From Rhabdophis nuchalis (Eukaryota > Chordata > Lepidosauria > Squamata > Natricidae), in the NCBI GenBank assembly GCA_039707465.1, contig CM077643.1, positions 335,512,919 to 335,576,918 on the forward strand: a DNA stretch of 64,000 nucleotides, in the 5' to 3' direction. The translations under genes and the position numbers were made by a program. Positions 1 through 10,488 of this stretch are shown one piece after another; positions within the stretch are counted from its first letter, which is position 1, and each line of letters opens with the position of its first letter. The notes under the pieces are model-generated. The model did no database searches. It was not told where the DNA came from and saw only the letters and a program-made list of their open reading frames with translations.

Positions 1-215
1 GGACTCGAGGCGGGGCACAGGCAATTAAAAATACAGATAAAACCACAGACAGAATACAAAATTAAAAATGAATTAAATTAGTCCTGCGCTAAAAACCCAT
101 AAACTAAACTAAAACTACCCCTAAAACCCCTAACCTTAGAAGAGACTACCCAAGGCCGGCTAGGCGAAAAAGATGTGTCTTTAATTTTAAACGGAAGGTA
201 GTCCTAAAAAAGAAT
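1..215 (-). mobile_element. L2-clade LINE, 3' end fragment (cut by window edge)
   Basis: Starts inside the LINE's conserved 3' end (ggactcgaggcggggcacag). It continues through an A-rich stretch into the 'caaggccggctaggcgaaa' block seen in the other L2 copies here (for example 23096-23766 and 55560-55950). Orientation is minus, because the reverse complement gives the usual RT C-terminus followed by the tail. Only the last part of the element is present and no ORF survives. Confidence 0.8.
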
Positions 216-2809
216 TCAAGTTTGTAACTTGATCTCAGGCCTGATATAGACCTGCATTAAATTGTAATGATTTGAATTATGTTGAGTATGCACACACTGT
301 AAATACATGTATATATTTTATAACATACCTTTGGTTATTCAGATCTCTTGGGGGGGGGCAGGAGATGGGGCGAGAGAGAGACAGAGAAAGAAGAGAGAGG
401 GAGAAGGGAGAGGGAGAGACGGACCCATCATCTACTCAGAGACATGGCCTCTGGCCCCTATGCAGAAGAAGGTTGCAACCCCTGCTTTGTATAGATCGCA
501 TTCACAAGATCTGTATGTACAGGTATAGTTGTATAGATTTATTGGAGTGCAAGGCTATCAGAAATGGAAAAGGGTGAGATAGCAGCCAGAAACAACAATA
601 ACAAACTCTAATATTATGCAAGTACCACTCTGGTTTTGACATCGATTGGCACCTGGGAATCCTCAGATCATCCACTTCAAATAAATCCTACTTTTCTAAT
701 GCCTGAGTTTTACGCAGAGATGCGTAGAGTTACTTTCATATCTTGGATCTGGAGGAATGTGAACAATTTTGTCATCTGGGGCTCTTATCCTGTACATCAA
801 CCAGACATCAGAATGGCTCCACCATAACTGATCTTTAGGAATGCTTTAAAAACAAACCTGTTCAGAAGGACATTAATTTAAAATCTATTATCAATATACC
901 TATTATTACCTCTTAAAGTAATTTATGACATGGTTTCTATATTATTATATTTATTTTGGTTTTTTGTATATGTGGATCCATTTAGAAATTGACAACATAT
1001 TATGTAATATGCCATAATGTGAGGTTAGATTCAAACGAATGGTAGAGAAGCTTAGATGTCTTTAATTAGTTACAAGATTTAGCATATGAAAAGCAGAGAA
1101 GTGGAAAATTATCCAAGTTAGTCAATGATCTTTGTAGATTAGAATATTCCTTTTTTATTGGATAGTTATCAGATTATTTGATGAGGTAAAATATTTGCCA
1201 GACTGATACATTCTTAGAGTATCTTACTTTAGTTTAGGATAGACTATTCAGATAGTCAAGACATGAGGTGGCTATAACATTTGTAAAAGATAAATATTTT
1301 AACTTGATTTAAGAAATGCCAAAAATACAAAAAGCTCTCTATTATTATTGTTGCTGAAATACCTATTATTGTAAAAGAATATCTAAAAACCAGAAAAATT
1401 GGAAGAATCATAATGCTGAAACAAAGCAAGTCATTGTTTCTTTGATCATCTGATGAATCTTCTAATCAAGGGTACAGATTTGAAAAATTTACTTCAGTTT
1501 TGGAAACTAACAATAATGTTTAAAAGAGGCCCAATTTCATTTGATATGATGAATTAGGCAAGCGACTATTTCCACAATTTTCTGCTTGATCAATAGGATT
1601 TGAAGAACTGTCGAGATGATATATTAATCCAGGGGCTTTTCAGGTAGATGCTACGTGCTGCCTAGCATGTTCCAGAGATGTTTCTATAGCAACTGCCTTT
1701 GCGGTCTCTATTAAAATCCTGCAGAAGCATATAACCAAGAAGAAAGGTTCCATGTAATTTAAGGGCCATTAGAACTTATGACTGGAATCATAGTGATTAC
1801 TTGGAAAACTTTTTGTTCTGAATACCTTTTAAAAATAATATACTAACGGAAGAATTAATAGACTTGAATCTGTACTGTTTTATTAGCACAGGCTGCTCCA
1901 AGACTCCGTCTTTTAATAATGTTATGTTTCCCCCCCCGAATTGGATAAACAGTCACAAAATTGTAACTCAGGGTTCATAGTTTGTAAGTCATGAACCTTA
2001 AAAGACTTGCAAAATATGCACAATTAGGCTGTATTCATTATCTAAAAATTTACAGGATAGGATGAGATAAGGCTCAGAGGTAAGCTCCAAATTGAATACG
2101 CTTTAGCAGGAAGTATAGGGAACTACCTTTGCCATACAGTAGTTACTACTGTTATGTAAATGGGGGAAATGTGGTTTTAGTCAGCTGTCCATCTTGATAA
2201 TGAAAGCATGCAGTGCTTTTGTGGCTCCTTTCTCTTTTCTGATATTAACACTAGAAGCTGGAGAGGGATGTTCTGCTAGCTGGTGAAGTTCAGTATCTAT
2301 CCATCAAGTCCCTTCTCCATAAGTGCTATATCTCAGGACTGTGTTTTCAGTCCTGCTACAGTTCATGCTGTGAGTACAAGGATAGGTACTGACTATGATT
2401 TATCACTTCTCAAGGACAAGCACAATTTGTCCCTTGGGAATAATTTAGAGGAAAGTTCACAGTAGATCTTCATAGATTTAAAAAATTATTAGATGAATGC
2501 TTTCCTATCATGCAGTTAGGAGGCTAAAATATTTATCCAAGAACTTCTCTTGGTAGCATGTATAGATTAGTAACAGTTTATTTAGTGGCCCATGGTGATA
2601 TGCACAATGAATATAAAATAGATTTAGATAACCTACTTTTAGCAAAGAATTATCATAGACAATGAGATTTTTGCTGTTATATGAAGTGACTTTTAAGAAT
2701 GTGATTATTAAATTAAGCTTTTCATTTCACTACTGATAATCAAATATAAAAATAAATTCAGATATGTTTTGAAAGGCATAAATAATTTTAATTATATGAT
2801 ATTATTTAT
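216..2809. other. AT-rich intronic DNA, probably RSPH9 intron
   Basis: I see no convincing exon. There is a polypurine tract at 348-420 (G run followed by GA repeats). A weak stretch at 820-1020 resembles a very old plus-strand LINE 3' end (ttaggaatgctttaaaaaca...). The short open frames here have no recognisable protein features. The intronic assignment is inferred from the RSPH9 last exon downstream at 8178. Confidence 0.5.
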
Positions 2810-3060
2810 CAGACTTATATACCCATCTCACTAATGTGACTCTGGGTGGCATACAAGACAGCTAATTAAAACAAAGCAATTAAGCACAAATATAAACGAG
2901 TGAGTGGAATGGAGAACACCCTACAGCCAATGTTAGCAATCCTGTGGGCTCCCCTTTTCCTGGGAACACCAAATGTACTGGAAAACCATGTTTTCAGGAA
3001 TTTTCTAAATGCCAGTAGGTCAGGGCTAATATCTTCTGTGGGAGAATGATGTTAATGATC
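2810..3060 (-). mobile_element. Old L2/CR1-type LINE 3' fragment
   Basis: The 'gactctgggtggcatacaa' block and the preceding 'acttatatacccatctcac' are the diverged 3' signature of an older CR1/L2-type LINE. The same signature recurs at 15959-16210. No coding potential remains. Confidence 0.6.
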
Positions 3061-3189
3061 ATATTAAACACCATTAAATGGATATTATGGGTTGCCCTTC
3101 CAGTTAAATCTATGCAAAGTGCACAAGCTTTGGGAAAACTACTACAATTGTATAATATTGATACTATATTTGATACTATAATGATATCT

Positions 3190-3405
3190 ATAGAGCAGTG
3201 GTGGTGCAGTGGTTAGAATGCAGAAGTGCCAGCAGCTCGATCCTGACCGCCTCAAGGTTGACTCAGCTTTCCATCCTTCTGAGGTCGGTAAAATGAAGAT
3301 CCAAATTGTTGGGAGCAATATGCTGACTCTGTAAACTGCTTAGGGAGGGCTGTAAAGCACTATGAAATGGTATATAAGTCTAACAGCTCTGGATATGCTA
3401 GATAT
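3190..3405 (+). mobile_element. tRNA-derived SINE with L2-like tail (MIR-like)
   Basis: Begins with a tRNA-like head (gtggtgcagtggttagaatg) carrying an A-box-like motif, has a middle 'ctcaaggttgactcagc' block, and ends in 'gtaaactgcttagggagggc' and 'ggtatataagtctaa'. Sister copies lie at 41028-41258 and 55344-55562. The 'gtaaa(c/g)cgctt...tataa' tail is the type mobilised by L2-like LINEs; that link is inferred. Confidence 0.8.
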
Positions 3406-3954
3406 ATAGGGAAAGATACAAGCAGTATAAAATCTAAATGGAACGTCACAGATGAACGCTACAGAAATAAACTAATGTAGTTCGGTTGAAATTCTAACAT
3501 CTGGAAAGTGATAACCAAATGTCTATGAACTTTGCCAATTTTATATGCATCATAAATGTGCGTTAGTATAATTCTACTACTCTTTTAATTGTAATAACTT
3601 CTGAGTCAGGTGTTCTTGTTTTTATTATCCTGATACTACCTTTTGGGACCATCAACTTTTACTAAATGATGACTTACTTGCTTTCCTGCCAGGCACTGCA
3701 CCAGAACATAAACTTTGAAATACATCCAAAGCAGCAGTGTTATGGAAGAGTGGATTTGGAGTGGATCAGCTCTCTGTTGTTTCAAGCGCTTCCCAGTTTA
3801 ACATTAGTTTTAAAAATAATCTCCATAACTAACTTAAAGTAGATTTTTCAGGCCGGAGATCAGGCAGACATGAGGGTGAAATACGAATTTGGTGACAGAC
3901 TAGACAAAAAGCAGAAGCTGAGAGAGTGGTAGATGGTTTGTGACAGATGATCCA

Positions 3955-4136
3955 TCAAAAAGACAGTGGTTGGTTGAGCAAAAAAATATTCCAAGCAATG
4001 CCCCAACCCTGGAAGTCTTTAAAAAGATGTTAGATAGCCATTTGTCTGCAACGGTATAAGGTTCCTGCCCACGAAGGGGGTTGGACTAGAAGACCTACAA
4101 GGTCCCTTCCAACTCTGCTATTGTATTGTATTATAT
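3955..4136 (+). mobile_element. CR1 LINE 3' fragment
   Basis: Contains the CR1 3' signature: 'gaagtctttaaaaagatgtt' followed by 'ttggactagaagacctacaa' and 'ggtcccttccaactctgcta'. It aligns by eye to 24510-25045 and 43337-43810. It is 5'-truncated with no ORF of note. Confidence 0.85.
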
Positions 4137-4687
4137 GTCTTGTTTGGAAAATTGTAGGCACCTCCCTAGCATTCCCACCCATATTTGGCAGGGGGAAGAC
4201 TGTAGCCTGCTCCAGAGGGGGAATCGGAAGTTCACAATCTTCATCCAAAGGATAATTTTCCCAGGCTCTTTCCTCCCACATCGCTTTCCCCTTTTGGAGC
4301 TCAGTCAGGCCATTTAAAAGAAATAAAAATGAGGCAACATTAGGTTTGGGTATCTCTGCCAAGTGCAGTTTGAAAAGCAAAATTTCTTTATTATTTAAAA
4401 AATATTTCAGAAGTAACTCTGCAAAGCCTCTTCCATGAATATATTATACACTTGATCTTCAACATAGCTGACATAATGCAGCTGGGGTGTCCCGTCAGCT
4501 ACTCGAAGATTTGTCTATTTACTGCTGCTTCCCTCTATCCACTGAAGACAAAAACTTCAGTACTGACAATTGAGGTAGGAAGTGCCTGTTTTACTTATAA
4601 ACGTATCAGGCTTTTCCAATTAACTAAGCTAGTAATTAAAAGAGATTAGCAGGCATGAACAAGAGTACAAGCCACAGTACAAGAAAA

Positions 4688-4835
4688 GCAAGTTTGTTAT
4701 AGTGGTTAAGGCATCAGGCTAGAAACTGGGAGACTGTGAATTCTAGTCTAATCTTAGGCACAAAGCTAGTGGGGTAATCTTGAGCCAGTCACTTTCTGTC
4801 GTCCCTTTCAGGGGATAGTGGGATGGACAGATATT
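4688..4835 (+). mobile_element. tRNA-derived SINE fragment
   Basis: The head 'tagtggttaaggcatcagg' followed by 'actgtgaattctagtc' mimics tRNA A and B boxes. 'cttgagccagtcactttctg' is the family body. Related copies lie at 13853-14060 and 53128-53365. Confidence 0.7.
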
Positions 4836-5460
4836 CTTAGAAAAAGGTAGCCGTGCAAATAACTAGGTCCTTTAAAGGTGATAATCAGCATTGTAAATTG
4901 CATCCAGAAGAGAACTGGCAGCACGTTCAGCTTTTAATAATATACATAATATTATGTATGCTGCTGCATTCTGGACCAGTTACAATTTCTGAGTGGTCTT
5001 CAAGCACAGCCCATATAAAACATATTGCAATAATCCAATTGGGAGGTGACTAAAGTATGAGTGATCATGAGTGGGGCCTCCTAGTTGAGGAAAAGGCACA
5101 GTTGGCATAGAAGACCTGCAGATCAGTGCATCTGTGCAACCCCACCCAGAGTCCAAGATGACAAATCAGCAGCCCTTGGGGACTAAAATCCTAGAGCCGT
5201 TCCATCTTGTCTTGATTGAGCCAAAGACAGTTTATCAGCGACTTCATGTAGCTGTTGAGAGGAGAGGGGAGAGACCCAAGCTCTGAGGCACCCTGTACTG
5301 CATGGTTTCATCTCCCCTCCCCCACTAACATCTCCTGGAATCAATCACAGAGAAAGGAGGAGGAGGACCTCAAAATAGTATCTCCTATTCCCAAATCCAC
5401 AGTGCTGATGCCGAAGGGTATTGTTGTTGGTATTAAAAATGGCTGAAAGATCACACAAAG
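4836..5460 (-). mobile_element. Degenerate L2-clade LINE fragment (RT region)
   Basis: 'gctgctgcattctggaccag' followed by a diverged 'ttcaagcacagcccatataa' and 'ttgcaataatccaattggga' corresponds to the RT C-terminal part of the L2 copies at 9318-10062 and 23096-23766. It is heavily mutated. The right boundary is uncertain. Confidence 0.65.
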
Positions 5461-5656
5461 TAATCATGCTCATAATTCAACACATTTTAAAGGATTTTCT
5501 CTCCCTCTGAGAATTTCTGAGTATTGAAGAAACTATAAAAAGAATAGTATAGTTCTTTATTCTTCATGTGATAAATTTGACATTTGAATGGCTTACACAC
5601 TGAAATAAAAGTTGGATAAAAGAGCAGCAACAATAACAATCCTTTACCCTAGAGCC

Positions 5657-5969
5657 AGGATGGCGAACATATGGCACGCATGCCACAGGTAGCATGTGGA
5701 GCTATTTGTCAGGGCACGCAAAGTGCGCGCACTGGCCAGCTGAGTTCAGCCTTTTTTAAAGCGATTTTTCACTCTCCCCAGGCTCCAGAGGCTTTATGGG
5801 AGCCTGGGGAGGGCGAAAAAAGTATGCAAAAAATGGGGGTCACATGAGTTATGCGCGCATGCATGATTGGGGATGTAGTGCATTGCATTATGAGTGTGGC
5901 ACACCCCGCGCACACACCCCCTGTGCTCCCCCCATTTATGGCACGCAAGCCAAAAAAGGTTCGCCATCG
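5657..5969. mobile_element. hAT-like MITE, degraded
   Basis: The ends are imperfect inverted repeats: 'caggatggcgaacatatggc' at the left and 'ggttcgccatcgcc' at the right, both with 'ggcacgc' just inside. The body is GC-rich and non-coding. I could not find an intact 8-bp target duplication, so the boundaries are approximate. Confidence 0.6.
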
Positions 5970-5974
5970 CCAGA

Positions 5975-6246
5975 AATTAAAGACTCTCTTGTTTCATCAG
6001 GCCGGTTTGGCCTAAGCTATTTACCTAGCCTACAGTCTGTACCTTAAATTGTTTTAATTGGGTTTTAGATGGGGTTAATGTTTTAATACTTTTAAATTTT
6101 AGCACAGGGATAATTTATTTAATTCGGTTTTAATTATTTATATTTGTGATACTATGTGGTTTTTAATTTCCTGTGCACCACCTCGGGTCCCTTTGGGGAG
6201 AGGGTGTGGTTATATAAATCCAAGAAATAATAATAATAATAATAAT
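5975..6246 (+). mobile_element. L2-clade LINE 3' end with (TAA)n tail
   Basis: Runs from 'caggccggtttggcctaagc' through an AT-rich 3' UTR to 'cctgtgcaccacctcgggtc' and 'ggggagagggtgtggttata', ending in a short (AAT)n array. Same 3' end as the other L2 copies in the window. Confidence 0.85.
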
Positions 6247-8177
6247 CGCTGCCCTAGAGTATTCTATGTGGCAAAAACCAGGTTGGATTTTAGCAAGATT
6301 TACAGTCTTCACAGATCTCCGAGTATTTGTTTTGTTTTCAGTCATGGTTCATCAATGTTCTGAAAAAGTTTTTCCTCCTTTAATGTTTCTTGTCATTTGC
6401 TTCCTGATCATGGTTAGATGCTGGCAACAATCAACTAGAAAGCACCAGGGCAGCTATCTTTAAAAATACCTATGAAAATTACCTTTCTCTGTAGACAATT
6501 TGAATTAAAGTTGAATAAAAACTTGATAAAATACTTACAGTTAAAATTTCATTAAATTCTGCCTTGAACTTGATTATGTGAATTGTTTGTGTTGATTGTT
6601 AAGAAAAAAGGTAATGCTCAGTCTTGGATTAGGTGAGGCTTTGATTTTGCTGCTTCAAGTTTAACAAAGGAGAAACAGTGGATCTGACAGTTGTTTGGCA
6701 GGAACGGGGTAAAAAAAGTTGTGCTTGTTATGTAGTTTTCTTCTTATAAAGGAAGCAGCTGCTCTATTCACCAGCTGTAATTTGTGAATGGCCTTTAATG
6801 GCAGTCCCAAAGAGGATATCCCAAGGAGAGTATGTGGTGGAAATTAAATTGGGGGGGGGGGGGGGGGCGGGCGGCGGAGAGAAGGCACAGATCATTATTG
6901 TAGGTTGGAGGGATTGGTCAGCTTAACTTTCAGAAAATAATAGTGTGTGTCACGGAAATATTCAAAAGAGCCCCATTGAGTAAATTATTATCTTAACACC
7001 AGCGTTACAGTATAGCGATCAATATTGTTTATGTATTCAGTATTGTGGTATCTAATATAGATTCTTGAACACTCATTTTGATATGGAATTCAGAAAGCAC
7101 AAAGAATTTGCCACAAGAATAGCATTGTATTAAGATATCTATAGTTCTTTTTCTAGGAACTACCGAACATTTCCATCTGTGAATATTTCTATTTAATACT
7201 TATCGGAATTATTCTCCAGTGTTGTCAAGTTTCTTTGGATGAAGCGTATCCACTGTAATACTCCTTTTTTCCACTCCCATAGTTCTCTGGTTATTAGTTC
7301 AGAACCCATTGATCAGTCTAGGTTTGAATTATACTTTAATATTCTTGGCATCACCAAAGCATAAATTAATATTGAAACTAATTCTTTTACTACCTTAATA
7401 CTCCTTTTCTTCAAAGTTGGAACCAGATAAGACACCAAGGAAAATGAATTGTTCTGTAAACTAATGGAGGCATTGTGACTCTCTCTCTGCTGTTTTTTCC
7501 CCTTACTTTTACTTTTCGGGAACTAAAGCACTAATTTTACCCTTAGAATAATAATACCTCATCACGGTTCAAAACACAGTAGTATAATATTCCATACATA
7601 TGAATTCTTGCTTTATGGGGAAAAGAGCACTTCTCTCTTCCTTACACCTTGCTACAAATTTAAGAAGGGATTGCCATTATTAGAAAAGGAGAAGATAACT
7701 AATTTTGCATAATGAAACAATATATCTTTTGCAATATATCCTGCAAAATATCCAGAGGCAAATTATTGTTGGAGTAAAGGAGACCTTTGTAGATATTACT
7801 AGATTTATTTTAAAAGCTAGATTTTGTTGCATACATGATGTACAATGACAATAAAGGCTATGCTATAGCTGAACATTACTGTTCACAGTATAGTTTGTAT
7901 ATACCTGATACCGGTAGACATTTTTAAAGGCTTGAATTTAATAGGAAGAACTGCATGAGGATTAAGATGACTCTTATTCTCCATTTCCAATATGTGAATG
8001 TGTTGCATTTTATACAGGAAAGATTACTGCAGTTTCCCAAGAAATTACTGTACATAGATGGTGTGGAACGAACTATATGTGTTGCTGCTCCTAATTCCTC
8101 TATTGCTGTTTTTCTGTTAAAAGTATCTGTGATCTCATTGTATATGGTGATATTTGTAAACATTTGTTTTTCTATAG
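6247..8177 (+). other. Probable RSPH9 last intron, mostly unique AT-rich DNA
   Basis: No exon was recognised. A poly-G run lies at about 6850-6868. Near 7838-7866 the phrase 'gtacaatgacaataaaggct' resembles a LINE 3' terminus, but it is too short to classify. The stretch ends in the splice acceptor of the RSPH9 last exon (tttttctatag before 8178). Confidence 0.5.
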
Positions 8178-8338
8178 GGTCCTGGAGCATCCAAGTAGAG
8201 AGAGGAAGCAGAGTTGTAGTGCTGCGAAGTCTACTCTGGCCGGGACTCACATTCTACCATATTCCTAATACTAAACAGCATGGTTATATCTATTTTGGCC
8301 ATGGAGAGAAGAACATAGACTTACCCTTCATGTTGTGA
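8178..8338 (+). CDS. RSPH9: RSPH9 last coding exon (radial spoke head protein 9, C-terminus)
   Basis: RSPH9 is a subunit of the radial spoke head of motile cilia and flagella, in the axoneme. This exon encodes only its C-terminal 52 residues and stop. The translation after the acceptor reads GSWSIQVERGSRVVVLRS, then LLWPGLTFYH and YGHGEKN-like residues, ending DLPFML. I recognise this as the conserved end of vertebrate RSPH9. The acceptor is tttttctatag at 8167-8177. The exon starts with the last two bases of a Gly codon, so the upstream exon ends one base into that codon. The stop is TGA at 8336-8338. The preceding exons were not found between 1 and 8177 and are expected left of the window. 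The gene converges on MRPS18A, whose stop is 2.0 kb away on the other strand, matching the mammalian arrangement. Substitutions relative to mammals are conservative. Confidence 0.95.
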
Positions 8339-9317
8339 AGATCACAAATACAAGGAAGTTATGTTCTAATGTTGCAATTATTTTGGATTTATAATGTCTA
8401 TATTTTTGATTTTCATAAATCAGTGTGAAATCAGGCTACTTCTTTGTGATCCATATTTTAAAAACATGTTCAGTTTCTTAGAGTATTTGAGTCGTTTCAC
8501 ACCCATTTGCACTATTCAGGTGACCTTGAGGGCACAGATAAACCTCCAGGTGGCCCCAATGTCTCTCAGAAAGAGTGCCAACGACCAGACAACTGCAAGG
8601 AATATAAATCCTTCCATCCTCCACTATTCAGTCCGAACTGAAGAAGCTTCTTGGATGAGAAGTTGAAATGTCTTCAAGGAAAAACAAGAAAGTCCAGTTG
8701 CCTTTTGAAAAAAACACCTTTGGGACAACCATGACCTGGATAACCGAGACTCTCTCTATAGACATTTACAATAGTGCACACACATACAACAAATCAAAGA
8801 TCTGAACATAAGAGTTGGGGGTAGAAAAGCATCTGGGCAGGGGTATATGCAAAACGAACCTGGGACTCCTACAGAAGAGTTACATAAAAACCCCAACTAC
8901 AATTCTTAGCTGCATCCACAAAAGTATAGAGTCAAAATAGCTGTGACAGACCACACTGAGGATATTGCACTATATTTTTGATGTGCATTTAGAAATGACA
9001 AAGTAGAGTGTGTCCAGAGGACAGTAACCAGATAATAAATGATCTATAAGGAAGGAAAATCTTACATGGGACGAAAAATTACAAGGAAGCAGATTGTGAT
9101 TGGACAGGAAAATGTAATGTTATGCTATTCAACAATAGACTACTTAAGGAGATAGTGGACAATTTCTGGAGATATTTTAGCACTAGTGTTTCTTGTATTA
9201 GGCAGGGATCTGGACTGTATGATTAAAAAAAAAAAAGAACTCTTCCAAATCTTACATTATATGATTGTATTCTTCAGGAATTTGTTTAGAGTAGTAGTTT
9301 GAGTTTGAGTTTAAGTT
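8339..9317 (+). other. RSPH9 3' UTR and intergenic DNA
   Basis: No AATAAA lies immediately after the stop. The first clear AATAAA on the plus strand is at about 9035-9040, so a 3' UTR of about 700 nt is possible but unproven. An unclassified interspersed repeat sits at about 8510-8780 and is listed separately. Confidence 0.4.
8510..8780 (+). repeat. Unclassified interspersed repeat with conserved stem-loop (copy A)
   Basis: Core 'actgaagaagcttcttggat' then 'gagaagttgaaatgtcttca', followed by 'agtccagttgcc' and 'gggacaaccatgacctgg'. The same order is found at 37160-37325 and 49497-49625. The core can fold: tgaaga pairs with tcttca, and cttct pairs with agaag. The family is not identified. Confidence 0.65.
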
Positions 9318-10062
9318 TGAATTTATTGGTTTTTTATACCGCTCTACTCCCGAGGGACTCAGGTCAACAGCCAAACTAAAAACAAATATAAAAATATATA
9401 AAAACACATATATAAAAGTTATATATTTTAAAAAGCTTTTAAAAAACATAATTAAAATATTGGCTGAAATGTGTAAAAAACCCAAACTAACCCTAATTAA
9501 AATAATAGAAATTTAAATTTAAAAATTTAAATTTAAAATTTAAAAATCATACTTTATGCCAGCCCGGCTTGTTGAAAGAGAAAGGTTTTGAGACCGCGGC
9601 GGAAGGTGCGTAAGTCAGGGATAGTTCTTAATTCCGGGGACAATTCGTTCCAGAGGGCAGGTGCTCCCACAGAGAAGGCTCTCCCGTTGGGTGTCGCCAG
9701 TCGACATTGTCTAGCCGACGGCACCATGAGGAGTCCCTCTCTATGAGAGCGTACCGGCCGGTGGGAGGCTCTCGGTGGCAGAAGGCGATCTCATAGATAC
9801 CCAGGTCTAAGCCATGGAGCACTTTAAAGATGGTAACCAACACCTTGAATCACACTCGGAAAACCACCGGAAGCCAGTGCAGCTCGCGCAGGAGGGGTGC
9901 TACATGGGAGCATCGCATCGCACCCATAATTACCCGTGCGGCGGCATTCTGGACCAGTTGAAGCCTCTGGGTGCTCTTCAAGGGGAGCCCCATGTACAGA
10001 GCATTGCAGTAGTCCAGACGGGAAGAGACAAGGGCGTGAGTGACTGTGCGCAGGGCATCCCG
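9318..10062 (-). mobile_element. L2-clade LINE 3' fragment with broken RT end
   Basis: On the minus strand the frame from 9843 down reads FKVLHGLDLGIYEI and then broken pieces of the usual RT C-terminus. Further 5', the DNA matches 'ctggtccagaatgccgccgc' and 'gtctggactactgcaat'. The 3' tail (tataccgctctactcccgag on plus) lies at about 9340. It is a 5'-truncated, frameshifted pseudogene copy. It sits in the roughly 2-kb gap between RSPH9 and MRPS18A, just beyond the likely MRPS18A poly(A) signal. Confidence 0.88.
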
Positions 10063-10141
10063 ATCTAAGAAGTATAGGAAGAAATCATACAGGTTATTGA
10101 AATAACTGAAAAAAGCTCATGACAAAAATTCATTTTAAGAG

Positions 10142-10147
10142 TTTAAT
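10142..10147 (-). terminator. MRPS18A: Likely MRPS18A poly(A) signal (ATTAAA)
   Basis: The minus strand reads ATTAAA here, about 200 nt after the MRPS18A stop codon. It is the common variant hexamer and the best candidate in the first 250 nt. No AATAAA was seen in that stretch. Confidence 0.45.
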
Positions 10148-10343
10148 TGGAATATACACAAAAATGAGATACGCCTCCATATAGGCGACAAATTGGTTGT
10201 TCAACTAGCCTTCCCAAGCTCCAGCAGAACAATATCACCAACTGCAACCATTTTGTTTCTTCCAGTCTCTACAAAACATCTATAATGCACGCAGGACAGT
10301 TTGAATGATCGTCATCTACTGTCAACTCAAGTTTCCCCCCTCT

Positions 10344-10488
10344 TCAGTGGTTAAAACGAAGGGGCTTTGATCCATAATTAATATTATCTTTAAGTAGTGG
10401 ATGAGATATAGGCATAGGAACTCTGCACCATCTGCTCCCCTTCTTGTAAATGGGTCTCACACAGTCGATAGGATGTCTGGTATGGTAC
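10344..10488 (-). CDS. MRPS18A: MRPS18A coding exon 6 (C-terminus and stop)
   Basis: The acceptor is ttctcttcacag just above 10488. The first base completes an Arg codon split with exon 5. It encodes [20 protein letters not shown] then [14 protein letters not shown] and ends KPLRFNH, with stop TGA at 10346-10344. The IYKKG and PLL(K/R)DN blocks match the end of vertebrate MRPS18A. Confidence 0.96.

Noticed and set aside
1..8177. Further RSPH9 exons
   Set aside because: Scanned the plus strand for the preceding RSPH9 segments and found no match with splice sites; they are likely outside the window.
8640..8690. Hammerhead ribozyme in the unnamed stem-loop repeat
   Set aside because: GATGA and GAAA elements are present, but the expected core spacing and stem II are not; I keep only the stem-loop as an observation.
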